Positions 15,706 through 25,065 of a stretch of 64,000 nucleotides of DNA are shown here, piece after piece. The notes under the pieces are model-generated. The model saw nothing but the letters and a program-made list of their open reading frames with translations. It did not search any database and was not told the DNA's origin. The stretch is from Deferribacterales bacterium Deferri_01 (GTDB taxonomy: Bacteria; Chrysiogenota; Deferribacteres; Deferribacterales; Geovibrionaceae): positions 124,001 to 188,000 of the forward strand of contig LUZY01000011.1 of assembly GCA_001603805.1 (NCBI GenBank), read 5' to 3'. Positions within the stretch are counted from its first letter, which is position 1. Every line of letters begins with the position of its first letter. The translations under genes were made by a program, and so were the position numbers.

Positions 15706-17901
15706 CTATATCTTTCTTCTTTTCAGTATAACTCCTGCGAAAAGCATTATCATAAGCAGAAGGTAATCTGAACTGCCCCCTGCGGCACATCCGCCTCCGC
15801 CGCCACCACCTGATGAACCGCTGTCAGTATCGTTGTCCTCATCACCAATGGGATCGGCAGAAGACGTAACAAAATATGACTGCCCTGCGGAACTTAAAGC
15901 ATTACCCGCAAGATCAGTTACCCCTGTGGAGATGTTAACTGTGTATGCAGTTCCGGCACTTAAGTTTGAAGCAGGGTTAAAGGTTACTGTATTGCCTGAT
16001 ATTGTGAGATTACCGGAGGTCACAGGTTCAAGAGTTGAGCGGTTTGTCAAAGACAGATTGGATGCTGTGAGGCTTGATGAGAGGACAGGCTCACTGAAAG
16101 TAATGGAAATATTTGTACTTCGTGAGACATTTGTTGAGTTGTTTTCTGGTGTAATACTCACAACGTAAGGAGCAACAGTGTCCAGAATGATTGTGTCTGA
16201 TGCGGGCAGGCTTATGTTTTCATTAAGATCTTTAACCCATACGTAAACACTTTTTAATCCGTTAGAGCCGCTCAAACTAAGACTTTCATCTGTTATTGAA
16301 ATATCTGTTTCAGGAGCTATTGTGGTGAACTGTGACCCCGTAGGAGTTGAGCCTGTTTCAGAAACATAGTAACCATTAATACCAAGACTGTCTGTGCCTG
16401 TTATATTTAATGTCAGTTCTGTTGAGTTGACATAGACATCGTCTGAATTTATGGAAACACTCACTCTCGCATCATTTGATATGGCAGAAGCAACATTATC
16501 CGCATTAATACGACCTTCATCTCCATGTACTGTACATTCATGGCTTACGGGTGAGGCTGTATTTTTCATTGCAGTAACAAGTTGGTTAAGGGAGACCGTG
16601 TCGCTTTTTTGCCGGAAAAGGGCGAATGCTCCGGTGATATGGGGGGTAGCCATTGAGGTTCCGCTCCATGCCTCATAGTCTGAATCTCCGCTTCCAACAG
16701 ATGAATTAATCCCTTCACCGGGGGCATATATATCCAGAACATCTTTCAGGTAGTTGCTGAAGTAAGCTTCCTGATCTGTGTAGTCAACAGCACCAACGGT
16801 TATTGCATTCTGGATGCATGCAGGAGTTCCGACTGCACTGCAGTACTCTTCATTTCCTGCCGCAACAGCAACGGCTATATCAGCATAAGTGAGATTATTA
16901 ATAGCTCTTGTGTATAATAAATCATCCGCATCACAGTAGCCGCCGTGTTTACCATCACCAAGGCTGAGGTTTACTGCAGCTATGTTATAGGTGTTTTTTT
17001 TACTGTAGATATATTCGAGAGCCGCTTTCTGATCTGAATCATAAGAAAGAACACAAGGAAATCTGTCACCACAATCTGATTTATTTTCAAATCTGGAAAA
17101 GACCTGAATTGCAATTATGTCCGCATCATATGCCACACCTTTCTGAACCGGACCATTACCGGCAGCAATTCCCGCTACATGGCTTCCGTGGTCGTAGCTG
17201 TAATATGTGCTTTCATAGTGAGCTGCAGCACCGATAACATCTTTCAAATTACTGCTGTTATTTGGGCAGTCGTTGAGTGATGAGAAGCACGCTTCGATTA
17301 TATTTTTTCCGGCAAACATTTCATGGGTGCGTCTTATCCCCGTGTCAAGTACGGCTACATACCAGCCTACACCTGTATAGCCTGATGCCCATAAAGTATC
17401 TGCCCCTATCTGCCCTGTTGAATTAATGCCGGCGTAGGGAGCGGACAAAGTTTCAGGAAGCTTCCTCGGAACATCTTCAACTATGTATTCCACGAGGGGA
17501 TTATTTGAAAGTTCTGACAAGCCTTCGACTGTGATTTCCATTGCCGCTTCGGGGGTGTAATCATAAGCTCTGTTTATGATAAAGTTTTTAGAATTAACAG
17601 ATTCAAGCGCCTTTTCTCTGCTTCTGCGGGTTTCAGCCTTCACTGCTGCATCGGCTTTTTCAGCCGCTCTGGCTCTGGCTGTTCCTTTTGTGTTGAGCCC
17701 TGCTCTGCGTGATGCTCCTATCAATTCCGGGTAGCTGTCAGACTTAAAGCCTACAATAACCCGAACGTAGCCGTCTTTTGCTGCTCTCATTGCCAGAGAA
17801 GCCTTGTTAAGTACTCTGGGTGAGCTGTCTGCATCTGAAGTTTGAGCAAATGCGGTAACTATTGTTAAAATAAGGAATAAAGTCAGGATCTTTAATTTCA
17901 T
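15706..17901 (-). CDS. Secreted subtilisin-like protease with Ig-like domain and sorting tail
   Basis: A 731-residue S8 peptidase. In order it has a signal peptide (1-20), a propeptide-like I9 segment (about 45-145), the catalytic domain (about 160-470) with Asp186 (VLDTG), His238 (HGSHVAG), oxyanion Asn350 (AAGN) and Ser416 (GTSMATP), then a linker and a Big_5/Ig-like domain (about 585-690; VVSITPENNSTNVS, ITFSEPV). It ends in a seven-glycine run, Cys, a hydrophobic segment and KRRKI. The tail matches the one on the neighbouring trypsin-like protein, so both are probably processed and surface-attached by the same machinery. No matching sortase-like peptidase is seen in the window. Confidence 0.94.
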   Translation of the reverse strand: MKLKILTLFLILTIVTAFAQTSDADSSPRVLNKASLAMRAAKDGYVRVIVGFKSDSYPELIGASRRAGLNTKGTARARAAEKADAAVKAETRRSREKALESVNSKNFIINRAYDYTPEAAMEITVEGLSELSNNPLVEYIVEDVPRKLPETLSAPYAGINSTGQIGADTLWASGYTGVGWYVAVLDTGIRRTHEMFAGKNIIEACFSSLNDCPNNSSNLKDVIGAAAHYESTYYSYDHGSHVAGIAAGNGPVQKGVAYDADIIAIQVFSRFENKSDCGDRFPCVLSYDSDQKAALEYIYSKKNTYNIAAVNLSLGDGKHGGYCDADDLLYTRAINNLTYADIAVAVAAGNEEYCSAVGTPACIQNAITVGAVDYTDQEAYFSNYLKDVLDIYAPGEGINSSVGSGDSDYEAWSGTSMATPHITGAFALFRQKSDTVSLNQLVTAMKNTASPVSHECTVHGDEGRINADNVASAISNDARVSVSINSDDVYVNSTELTLNITGTDSLGINGYYVSETGSTPTGSQFTTIAPETDISITDESLSLSGSNGLKSVYVWVKDLNENISLPASDTIILDTVAPYVVSITPENNSTNVSRSTNISITFSEPVLSSSLTASNLSLTNRSTLEPVTSGNLTISGNTVTFNPASNLSAGTAYTVNISTGVTDLAGNALSSAGQSYFVTSSADPIGDEDNDTDSGSSGGGGGGGCAAGGSSDYLLLMIMLFAGVILKRRKI

Positions 17902-17987
17902 TTTTCCCTCAAGTATGGATACGCAAACTTATTGGCTGTAATATATAACGGATAATTTAGGGTGTGGGTTTCAATTCGCAAGCTGAT

Positions 17988-18953
17988 TTATTCGGCTCTT
18001 ATGCAGAAAAAGTTTTTTTCTTCACCGATTCCCGCAGTACACTCCGCAGTTATATCTGAGATCATGTTGAGCAGACCGGAGGCATCGTCAGTTACTTCCG
18101 GCGTCACACTCATTCCACCCACATGAACACCCAGAAAGCTTCCGTATTCTGTTTCATGTTCAATAGCGAGATTATTTATGTGTTTTACAACAGTCTTTGC
18201 TATGAATTCTGCTCCTTTCAGGTCTGTTGACGGCAGAAAAAGGGCGAAGCTGTTTCCGCCTATTCTCGCAAGGAGGTCTCCCGGACGTTTTGCGGATTTT
18301 TTCAATGCGGAGGATATACGGCGCAGGACCTTATCTCCTTCCAGAAATCCGTATTTTGCGTTGTAGTCCCTGAAATCAGTTATGTCTATACGCAGAAGAG
18401 AAATTGCTGATTTGGTTCTTACTGCACGGCTGATCTCCTCTTCAAGCTTGAAGCTGAAATAGCGCTTTGAGAGAATGCCCGTCAGTCCGTCAATATTTGA
18501 AATGTCCTCAAGTTTTCGATTATTCTCTTCAATTTCCTTTTCTCTGGTTCTTCTGCTTATTATTTCATGTCGCAGAGCAACAGCAGTTCTCAGACGTGCA
18601 TAGATCTCTGTTTTGTCCGAAAAATCCTTTACATAGTCAAGACATCCGGTTTCCTGCATCGCCTTTATGATGTCATTGTCATCCGAGTTGTGGTAGGAGA
18701 TCACAACCGTATCGGTGTACTTGCCGTCTGATTTTATTGCAAGCGTAACTTCATATGCTTCAATATTGTTCTCAAAACTGATAAGAACTATATCCGGCTG
18801 AACAATGGGTTTTGCAGGGCTGAGAATCGCCAGCTTGTCAAATGATTCAAGCAGTGTCATATTCTCGACCCATGAAATCTCCTCTATCCTGGAAAGAGCT
18901 TCTTTCAGCGGTTTCAGATCTGTCCGCACGTCATCTATGACGGCAAGAATCAT
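17988..18953 (-). CDS. Degenerate receiver-GGDEF protein, likely c-di-GMP receptor
   Basis: A 321-residue cytoplasmic protein. Residues 1-125 follow a receiver fold, but the phospho-acceptor position is Ser59 (DIVLIS), so it is probably not phosphorylated. Residues 145-310 form a GGDEF domain whose active-site loop is GGNSF (232-236), lacking the metal-binding and catalytic acidic residues. The inhibitory site RPGD (223-226) is intact. Such proteins typically bind c-di-GMP at the I-site without making it. The start overlaps the stop of the GspE-type ATPase by 4 bases, so it is co-translated with the pilus/secretion motor, its likely target. Confidence 0.88.
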   Translation of the reverse strand: MILAVIDDVRTDLKPLKEALSRIEEISWVENMTLLESFDKLAILSPAKPIVQPDIVLISFENNIEAYEVTLAIKSDGKYTDTVVISYHNSDDNDIIKAMQETGCLDYVKDFSDKTEIYARLRTAVALRHEIISRRTREKEIEENNRKLEDISNIDGLTGILSKRYFSFKLEEEISRAVRTKSAISLLRIDITDFRDYNAKYGFLEGDKVLRRISSALKKSAKRPGDLLARIGGNSFALFLPSTDLKGAEFIAKTVVKHINNLAIEHETEYGSFLGVHVGGMSVTPEVTDDASGLLNMISDITAECTAGIGEEKNFFCIRAE

Positions 18954-20674
18954 AAATTAGCCTCTGCGACATCCTCGCTCACTGTCACTCTGTTGAGTTC
19001 CTCAATTGTGGTGAGTCCTCGCAGAATTTTTTTAAGACCGTCATAACGGAGGGTTTTATATCCTCCTTTTGCCATAGTGTACTCCTGAACCTGAAGAATA
19101 TTTGCTCCTTCAGCGATCATTTTCCTCACTTCGTGGTCTATCATCAGCAGCTCATGGATAGCGATTCTGCCTTTATAGCCGCTGCCGTAGCATTTGGGGC
19201 ATCCTTTACCCTTGTAGAAATGGACTTTGGTTTTTCCGTCCCACTCGTAGAAATAGCGCATTATCTCTTCCGGTTTAAGCTCGTAGGGCTCTTTGCAGTG
19301 GTCGCAGATTCTTCTTATAAGCCTCTGAGACATAACGCCTATCATTGATGGAGCCACAAGGAACGGTTCAACGCCTATTTCAAGAAGCCTTGTTACCGCC
19401 TCCATTGCGCTGTTGGTGTGCATGGTAGCAAGGACAAGGTGTCCGGTAAGTGCTGCCTGTGCAGCTATTTTTGCTGTTTCAGTATCCCTGATTTCACCTA
19501 TAAGTATGATATCTGGGTCCTGACGCAGAAATGAACGCAGAGTGTTCGCAAACCCCAGCCCCACCGCCGTATTCACCTGAACCTGTGTAAGCCCCTGAAG
19601 ACGGTACTCAACAGGGTCTTCAATGGTCATGATATTTACGCCCGGTTCATTCAGATATTTCAAAAGGGCATAAAGAGTTGTAGTTTTCCCTGAACCCGTG
19701 GGCCCCGTTACGAAGAAAACTCCGTTGGGGTTCTCCATGAGCAGATTGAGCTTGCTGTATATGCTTTTGGAAAAGTTGAGGTCAGTCAGCGAGGGAACAG
19801 TCTTAGAGTCCTTCTGACCGAGTATTCGCAGAACAGCTTTTTCTCCGTATATGCTGGGTACTGTGGATATACGGAAGTCGATTGAGCGGTTTTTAAGCTT
19901 AAGCACGCATCTGCCGTCAAGAGGGAGTCTGCGTTCGGTAATATCAAGGTTTGACATAACTTTAAGCCTTGATATAAGACCTGTGAGGATAATCACATCA
20001 AACTTAAGCAGATCCTGAAGAACGCCGTCTATTCTATAGCGTACACGGACAAAATTTTCCTGAGGCTCAATGTGTATATCTGATGCGCCTTCTTTTATGC
20101 CGATGAGCATTATGGCACGCACCAGTTCAATAATCGACTGATCCCCCGCCATTCTCTGAAGCTGGCCGGCTGTGATCTTGCTTGTTCCTTTTACAAGTGA
20201 ATCTACGGAGATCTTGGCGAGGAATTCATCAATTTTTGTACTGTCCTGATAGCTTATCTCAAGGGTATCCTCAAGATCTTCCGGCATGGCGAACACTGTG
20301 CTGACATTTGCTTCAAAGTATTTTTCACATGCACGTACAGCCTCCATATTCTCAGGGTCAGAGACAGCAATAGTCACTGTATCACCGAACTTGTAGAGAG
20401 GCACAACCCTGAATTTTTTAGCAGTTTCGGAGGGGAGCATGGCAAAAAGATCATAGTTGATCATGGTTCTGCCGAGATCGACGTAGGCTTTGTTTATTGA
20501 ATCGCCCCAGAGTTTTGCCATGAGGTCTCTTGAGGCGGCTCCGCCCTCTATGAGATAGTGGAGTATATCAGCGGCGCTGCCGTTAAATTTTTTCAGAAGA
20601 TTGTTTTTATCCTCTTCTGTGAGTACCCGTTCCTTAACCAGAAGCTCCATGAACTCGTCATTTCTTTTCTTCAT
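18950..20674 (-). CDS. GspE/PilB-type secretion or pilus assembly ATPase
   Basis: A 574-residue type II secretion/type IV pilus ATPase. It has an N-terminal MshEN-like domain (about 1-145), the catalytic core with Walker A GPTGSGKT (324-331), an Asp box, Walker B ILIGEIRD (near 390) with His box GHLVLATMHTN, and a C-terminal zinc motif with Cys457, Cys460, Cys492 and Cys495. Hexamers of this family power pilin polymerisation at the inner membrane. No other pilus or T2SS gene lies in the window, so it is an orphan motor gene inside a signalling operon (kinase, receiver, 49-residue protein, degenerate GGDEF). A regulated pilus or secretion motor is the natural reading. Confidence 0.93.
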   Translation of the reverse strand: MKKRNDEFMELLVKERVLTEEDKNNLLKKFNGSAADILHYLIEGGAASRDLMAKLWGDSINKAYVDLGRTMINYDLFAMLPSETAKKFRVVPLYKFGDTVTIAVSDPENMEAVRACEKYFEANVSTVFAMPEDLEDTLEISYQDSTKIDEFLAKISVDSLVKGTSKITAGQLQRMAGDQSIIELVRAIMLIGIKEGASDIHIEPQENFVRVRYRIDGVLQDLLKFDVIILTGLISRLKVMSNLDITERRLPLDGRCVLKLKNRSIDFRISTVPSIYGEKAVLRILGQKDSKTVPSLTDLNFSKSIYSKLNLLMENPNGVFFVTGPTGSGKTTTLYALLKYLNEPGVNIMTIEDPVEYRLQGLTQVQVNTAVGLGFANTLRSFLRQDPDIILIGEIRDTETAKIAAQAALTGHLVLATMHTNSAMEAVTRLLEIGVEPFLVAPSMIGVMSQRLIRRICDHCKEPYELKPEEIMRYFYEWDGKTKVHFYKGKGCPKCYGSGYKGRIAIHELLMIDHEVRKMIAEGANILQVQEYTMAKGGYKTLRYDGLKKILRGLTTIEELNRVTVSEDVAEANL

Positions 20675-20676
20675 GG

Positions 20677-20826
20677 TTATTCACCCTTTTTCAGCTTAAT
20701 TTTATCTTTGCTGGTGATAAGCCTCTGGATACCGTCCTGCGTGAGCTTGCGCTGGGTCATCTTTTCAAATTCTTCGTCAGCTTTGATCTCCAGAAGAATT
20801 TCTCTCAGGTTGTACCTTATCCTCAT
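20677..20826 (-). CDS. 49-residue basic small protein in the ATPase operon
   Basis: The frame encodes a 49-residue charged, probably helical protein starting MRIRYNLREI and ending KLKKGE. A strong AAGGAG lies eight bases before the ATG. The gene begins inside the 3' end of the receiver gene (50-base overlap, different frame) and ends two bases before the ATPase ATG, the tight packing of a real operon member. No family is recognised. It could be an adaptor between receiver and ATPase; that is inference from position only. Confidence 0.65.
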   Translation of the reverse strand: MRIRYNLREILLEIKADEEFEKMTQRKLTQDGIQRLITSKDKIKLKKGE

Positions 20827-21220
20827 CTTTGTTTCTCCTTGCAGTCAGGAAAGTGTTCCATGATTCGACTATTATCTGCCGTATTTCTTTTATGGGGGTG
20901 TCTTTTCTTATATAGTTGTATGCTCCGTGCTTTATGCACTCATCAACAGTTTCCACATCAGCGACTGATGTGAGCATGATAATAAGCGCTCCGGGCTGAA
21001 GCTCTTTTATTCCCTTTATGGACTCAGTTCCTGTCTGTTTGGGCATGTTTATATCAAGCAGGACTATATCCACCTTGTACTGCCTGCAGAGCTCAACAGC
21101 TTCAAGCCCGTTTTGGGCCTCGCCGACAAGCTCGCAGTTAATGCTCTGGATGACTTTTTTCATGATGAGACGGATATGCGCTTCATCATCAGCGATAATG
21201 ACTCTCGGTGCAACACTCAT
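20777..21220 (-). CDS. Receiver-domain response regulator
   Basis: A 147-residue protein: one receiver domain (about 1-125) followed by a polar charged tail without an output domain. The phospho-acceptor is Asp56 (VLLDINMP) with acidic Asp11/Asp12, a switch Thr in IIMLTS and a conserved Lys in IRKDTP. Its start overlaps the stop of the upstream receiver-kinase gene by 4 bases (ATGA), so the kinase is the likely phosphodonor. The tail overlaps the start of the 49-residue gene. Confidence 0.92.
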   Translation of the reverse strand: MSVAPRVIIADDEAHIRLIMKKVIQSINCELVGEAQNGLEAVELCRQYKVDIVLLDINMPKQTGTESIKGIKELQPGALIIMLTSVADVETVDECIKHGAYNYIRKDTPIKEIRQIIVESWNTFLTARRNKDEDKVQPERNSSGDQS

Positions 21221-22374
21221 AAGTTTGTCTCCGCAGGCAGTTTAACGGTGATTTCCGTACCTTCGCCTTTTTTGCTTTTTACACTGAAGCTTCCGTTGTG
21301 TGCGTACACTATGCTTTTTACTATAAAAAGCCCCAGTCCTGTTGATTTTTCCCCGTCGGTCGGTTTGCTGTCCACTGTGCAGTATTCACCGAAAAGCTTG
21401 GGGATATCATCCTCGCTTATTCCGACACCCTGATCCGCCACTGTTATGGCGATATCATTTCCCTCTTTGTATAGTTTAACCTTTACTTCAGTATTTTGCG
21501 GAGAAAATTTTAAAGCATTGCCCAAAAGATTGTCCAGCACCTGATCGATTCTGTTTTTATCAACAGACACAATGCCCACATCTTCAAGCTCACGGGTAAT
21601 TATGATGTTTTTCTTGGCTGCTGCCGGTTCATTGATGTTTATGCGTCTGTCTATGACTTTTTGAAGGTTATGTCCATGTTTAAGCAGTGACATTCTGCCG
21701 CTTTCTATCACCGCATAGTCAAGCAGATCATTGACAAGCGACAACATCCCATGGCTGGTTTCGTGTATCATACTGAGCATTTCTGACTGATCGTCATTAA
21801 GTTTCTCTTCCAATTCATCAGCCAGCATCTCGGCAAATCCTCTTATTGATGCAAGAGGTCCGCGGAGATCATGCGCTGCTGTGCCGAGAAAGCGGTTTTT
21901 TATCTGATTAAGCTCTTCCAGACGGCGGTTCAGCCTCTTAAGCTCCTCTTCCTGCTGGGAACGTTTATCCGTTTCAAGTTTCAGCTTAATTATTGCGTCC
22001 ACTCTTGCTTTCAGAACCGGTTTTGAAACAGGCTTGAGAATAAAGTCCGCAGCTCCTGCCTCAAAAGCATCAGAAAGAGTCTGTGCATCGTTTTTTACAG
22101 ATATCATAATAACAGGTATATGCTCATAGACAGGGTGTGTTTTAAGCCTCTGAACAGCTTCAATACCGTTCATCTGCGGCATCACTATATCCATAAGGAT
22201 TAAATCAGGCAGTTTTTCCTCATGATTTTCTGCTTCATCAAGGATCTCGATACCTTCCCATGCTCCAGGGGCAGTGACTATATTACTGTACCCGCATGAG
22301 TTAAGTATCCGTTCAAGAATGTTCAGTGATGTTTCAGAATCGTCAATAATCAGAATTCTGCTGCTTCCATTCAT
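21217..22374 (-). CDS. Hybrid receiver-histidine kinase (soluble)
   Basis: A 385-residue cytoplasmic protein with an N-terminal receiver (Asp62 in LMDIVMP), a coiled-coil linker (about 130-160), a HisKA domain with His168 in AAHDLRGP, and a HATPase domain. The HATPase N box is in DNLLGNALKFS, with G boxes VADQGVGI and GLGLFIVKS. There is no membrane segment, so it senses through its receiver or partners. It is the first gene of the operon that continues with a receiver, a 49-residue protein, the ATPase and the degenerate GGDEF protein. The upstream 260 bases before the oppositely oriented small transporter would hold its promoter. Confidence 0.93.
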   Translation of the reverse strand: MNGSSRILIIDDSETSLNILERILNSCGYSNIVTAPGAWEGIEILDEAENHEEKLPDLILMDIVMPQMNGIEAVQRLKTHPVYEHIPVIMISVKNDAQTLSDAFEAGAADFILKPVSKPVLKARVDAIIKLKLETDKRSQQEEELKRLNRRLEELNQIKNRFLGTAAHDLRGPLASIRGFAEMLADELEEKLNDDQSEMLSMIHETSHGMLSLVNDLLDYAVIESGRMSLLKHGHNLQKVIDRRININEPAAAKKNIIITRELEDVGIVSVDKNRIDQVLDNLLGNALKFSPQNTEVKVKLYKEGNDIAITVADQGVGISEDDIPKLFGEYCTVDSKPTDGEKSTGLGLFIVKSIVYAHNGSFSVKSKKGEGTEITVKLPAETNL

Positions 22375-22635
22375 TGTGTGTCCCCGGTTATAAGATTAAT
22401 CAATCTGCCAATAAGCAGGATACGCTCCAGTAATAACATGTTTAACCTCTGGTATTCAACACGAAATAGCCGCACTTAGGCTTAAATGCAGCGGGATTTA
22501 TGTTTTTGCGGTTAGTTTAAGATACCATTAAATAAGGAAAAAGTTGTAATTTTGTTCCGAAGAAGACAATTCTCCTTGAAGATTTATTTCTTTTAAAGGA
22601 TAGTTGCTTCTGCAAAATGATGAGGAGAGTAAAGG

Positions 22636-23061
22636 ATGATATACTGGTTCGGAATTTTTCTTGCGGTTTTTTCAAATGTTTTTTATCACATAAGCCAGAA
22701 AACAATTTCTGCAAATGCAAACCCTGTTGTTTCTCTGGTATTTACATATCTTACCGCTGCTGCTGCCTCGTTATTTCTTATCCCTTTTTTCCCGTTTAAA
22801 GGCACAATCACAGAGGAAATAAGCAGGCTGAACCTGCCCAGTGCAGTTTTGGGTATTTCTATTGTGGGGCTTGAGCTTGGATTTCTTCTTGTTTACAGGG
22901 CAGGGTGGAACATAAATATAGCCGGCATTGTTGTCAGTGTTATGGTGGGGCTTTGTCTTATCCCTGTCGGTTATCTGGTTTTTAATGACACTCTTACGGT
23001 GAAAAGTGCTATGGGCATTGCTTTGTGTATAGCAGGTCTTATTCTGATAAATTATAAATAA
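22636..23061 (+). CDS. Half-length EamA/DMT-type transporter
   Basis: A 141-residue membrane protein with about four hydrophobic segments, equal to one EamA repeat. The C-terminal part (FNDTLTVKSAMGIALCIAGLILI) is typical of drug/metabolite and SMR-like transporters that work as dimers. GGAGAG upstream supports the ATG at 22636. It lies alone between two minus-strand operons and converges on a histidine kinase gene. The substrate is unknown. Confidence 0.8.
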   Translation: MIYWFGIFLAVFSNVFYHISQKTISANANPVVSLVFTYLTAAAASLFLIPFFPFKGTITEEISRLNLPSAVLGISIVGLELGFLLVYRAGWNINIAGIVVSVMVGLCLIPVGYLVFNDTLTVKSAMGIALCIAGLILINYK

Positions 23062-23064
23062 TAC

Positions 23065-25065
23065 CTAAAACAGGGGTAGCTCAACGGTAAAGCAGCTGCC
23101 GCCTTCCGGATTGTCCGTAACATAAATACTGCCTCCGTGATCAGTGACTATCTCTCTGCATATGGCAAGTCCGAGCCCTATACCGCCTGCACCGGTTTTT
23201 GTTTTGGATGACTGAGTAAACTTTTCAAATATAAGTAGCTTTTCCGACTCATCCACTCCGGGACCAAAATCCGTAACAATAATTTTCACGATGGAGTTTT
23301 CGGAGATGATATCAGTTATGATAAGACTGTCTGGAGGGCTGAATTTTGCCGCATTGGAATAGATGTTGAGAAACACCTGTCTTAGTCTGGCTTCGTCAGC
23401 GCAGATAAGTGTTCCGTTTTCAGGTACTCTTACTGCAATGTTTTTTTCAAGAAACACTCTTTCCAGCTCCTTAACTGCTCCTTTCAAAAGTCCTGTTACG
23501 TTGAATCTTGACACTTTATATTTTATTCTGCCCGATTCAAGATCGGAAAGGTCTGTCAGATCATTAATAAATGAAAGAAGGCGTCCTGCACTTTCTGCTA
23601 TTTTAATGAAATAGCCTTTCTGTCTCTGATCTTTGGTATTTTCAAACTTTTTGAAACCGAAGGATGAATAGCTGAGGATTGCATGAATCGGTGTTCTTAT
23701 CTCATGGGACATGTTTGCGAGAAACTCTGTTTTTACCATGCTTGCTTCTGTTGCCTTCTTTCTGGCGGCTATCAGTTCATTGTTCACTTTGGCAATTTTA
23801 AGATTTTCTTTGCGCAGGTGGATACTTATATCTTTCAGATCTCTGATCCGCTCCTCCACAGTTTTTTCAAGGTTGTCTTTTATCCTGCCAAGTCTTCTTT
23901 CTGTGTTGATAACGTATAAATGCTCTTCTTCCAGTTTTTTGCCGATTAGCTTCAGTTCCTTTGTTCTGTTCTCCGCCTTAATGAATGAGTTTTCAAGTGA
24001 TTTGACTAAGCTGCGTCTGCTTCTGGCTGTCAGAGTTATAACAAGGAAGATCAACGCAGCCGCCGCTGCGGCGGAAGCTGCGGTATACGCATAGAGCTTA
24101 TGTTTGAGATCCTTGCTAATTGAAGATTTTATAACCGCTCTTGGGGTTTCATCAAACCCTGCAGCTACAATCCAGTTCCATTCGGGTATTCTTCTGACGG
24201 CGGTCATGCGCAGATGTTTCATATTTTCGCTGTTTTGGGTTATTTCATAGAAAAAGGAGCTTGAAGCATCCCCCAGTCGGGATTTAAGCTTAAGTCCGTA
24301 GCCCTGATCCTCACTGATATTGCCTCCGGTACTGATTATTTCGGAATTGTCCGAAAACACAGTGAAAAAAGAGAGTGAACTTTGATCCTTAACAAGGCTT
24401 TCAAGCTGTTTGATTATATAGCTCTGAATCTTCTCAATGCTTTTTTCATGGCTGAATCCTGAAGCTATTTTCCAGCCGTGCGGAGGTATGCTTTTTATGT
24501 AGCTTGTTTTTCTGACAATTTTCCCCTGTTCAGTGAATACATTGTAGGTAACTACGGCAGAACCGCCCTCTGAAATTGCGTTAACCTTATTTCTGATTTC
24601 ATTAATTTCATCAGGAGGAATAATCATATCAAGCTTATCTTTGAGAGGGTGAGTCGTCGGTCTGTTTCTTTTGTTCAATACATAAACATATTCGTCACCG
24701 GCTGATTTATTTACCGTTTCGAGATAGTCTGAAATGATGGAGTCATCGTTTGTTTCGGGCGTTGCTTCAACCTCGGCTACAGCTGCTGCAAAAGATTCCA
24801 CTCTCTCCTTTGCGGCAAGCAGAGCCTCTTGCCTGTCCTGCCGAATTACAAAGTCTATTTCCGCCTCAAGCTGTTCCAGAAAGTTTTCAAGGCCTATCCT
24901 TTTGCTTTCTGCTGCTTTACGTGCTGCTGTTTCAGTTTCTTTATGGTATCTGTCAGAATAAACACTGAACAGAACAGCCTCAACGATTAATATACCGGCA
25001 ATCAGCACGGCTGAAAGCATTTTAAAGTTTTTTTCGATGGATGCCGCTGCGCTTTGCCTGTTCAT
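23065..25065 (-). CDS. Membrane histidine kinase with periplasmic Cache-type sensor
   Basis: A 666-residue sensor kinase. TM1 is about 16-36; a 290-residue periplasmic region follows that contains two Cache-like segments ending HGWKIASGF and WNWIVAAGF. TM2 is about 327-347, then a long coiled coil (355-445), HisKA with His454 in NMSHEIRTP, and a complete HATPase domain (N box NIYSNAAKFSPP, G boxes DFGPGVDE and GIGLGLAIC). It should autophosphorylate. Its ATG overlaps the stop of the pseudokinase gene by 4 bases, suggesting the two membrane proteins work together. Confidence 0.94.
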   Translation of the reverse strand: MNRQSAAASIEKNFKMLSAVLIAGILIVEAVLFSVYSDRYHKETETAARKAAESKRIGLENFLEQLEAEIDFVIRQDRQEALLAAKERVESFAAAVAEVEATPETNDDSIISDYLETVNKSAGDEYVYVLNKRNRPTTHPLKDKLDMIIPPDEINEIRNKVNAISEGGSAVVTYNVFTEQGKIVRKTSYIKSIPPHGWKIASGFSHEKSIEKIQSYIIKQLESLVKDQSSLSFFTVFSDNSEIISTGGNISEDQGYGLKLKSRLGDASSSFFYEITQNSENMKHLRMTAVRRIPEWNWIVAAGFDETPRAVIKSSISKDLKHKLYAYTAASAAAAAALIFLVITLTARSRRSLVKSLENSFIKAENRTKELKLIGKKLEEEHLYVINTERRLGRIKDNLEKTVEERIRDLKDISIHLRKENLKIAKVNNELIAARKKATEASMVKTEFLANMSHEIRTPIHAILSYSSFGFKKFENTKDQRQKGYFIKIAESAGRLLSFINDLTDLSDLESGRIKYKVSRFNVTGLLKGAVKELERVFLEKNIAVRVPENGTLICADEARLRQVFLNIYSNAAKFSPPDSLIITDIISENSIVKIIVTDFGPGVDESEKLLIFEKFTQSSKTKTGAGGIGLGLAICREIVTDHGGSIYVTDNPEGGSCFTVELPLF

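Noticed and set aside
18950-20674. A complete type IV pilus or type II secretion cluster
   Set aside because: Only the ATPase gene is present; no pilin, platform protein, secretin or prepilin peptidase gene lies in the window.
20777-20826. Apparent frameshift joining the receiver gene to the next frame
   Set aside because: Receiver length is complete and the second frame has its own strong ribosome binding site and ATG, so two overlapping genes explain it better.
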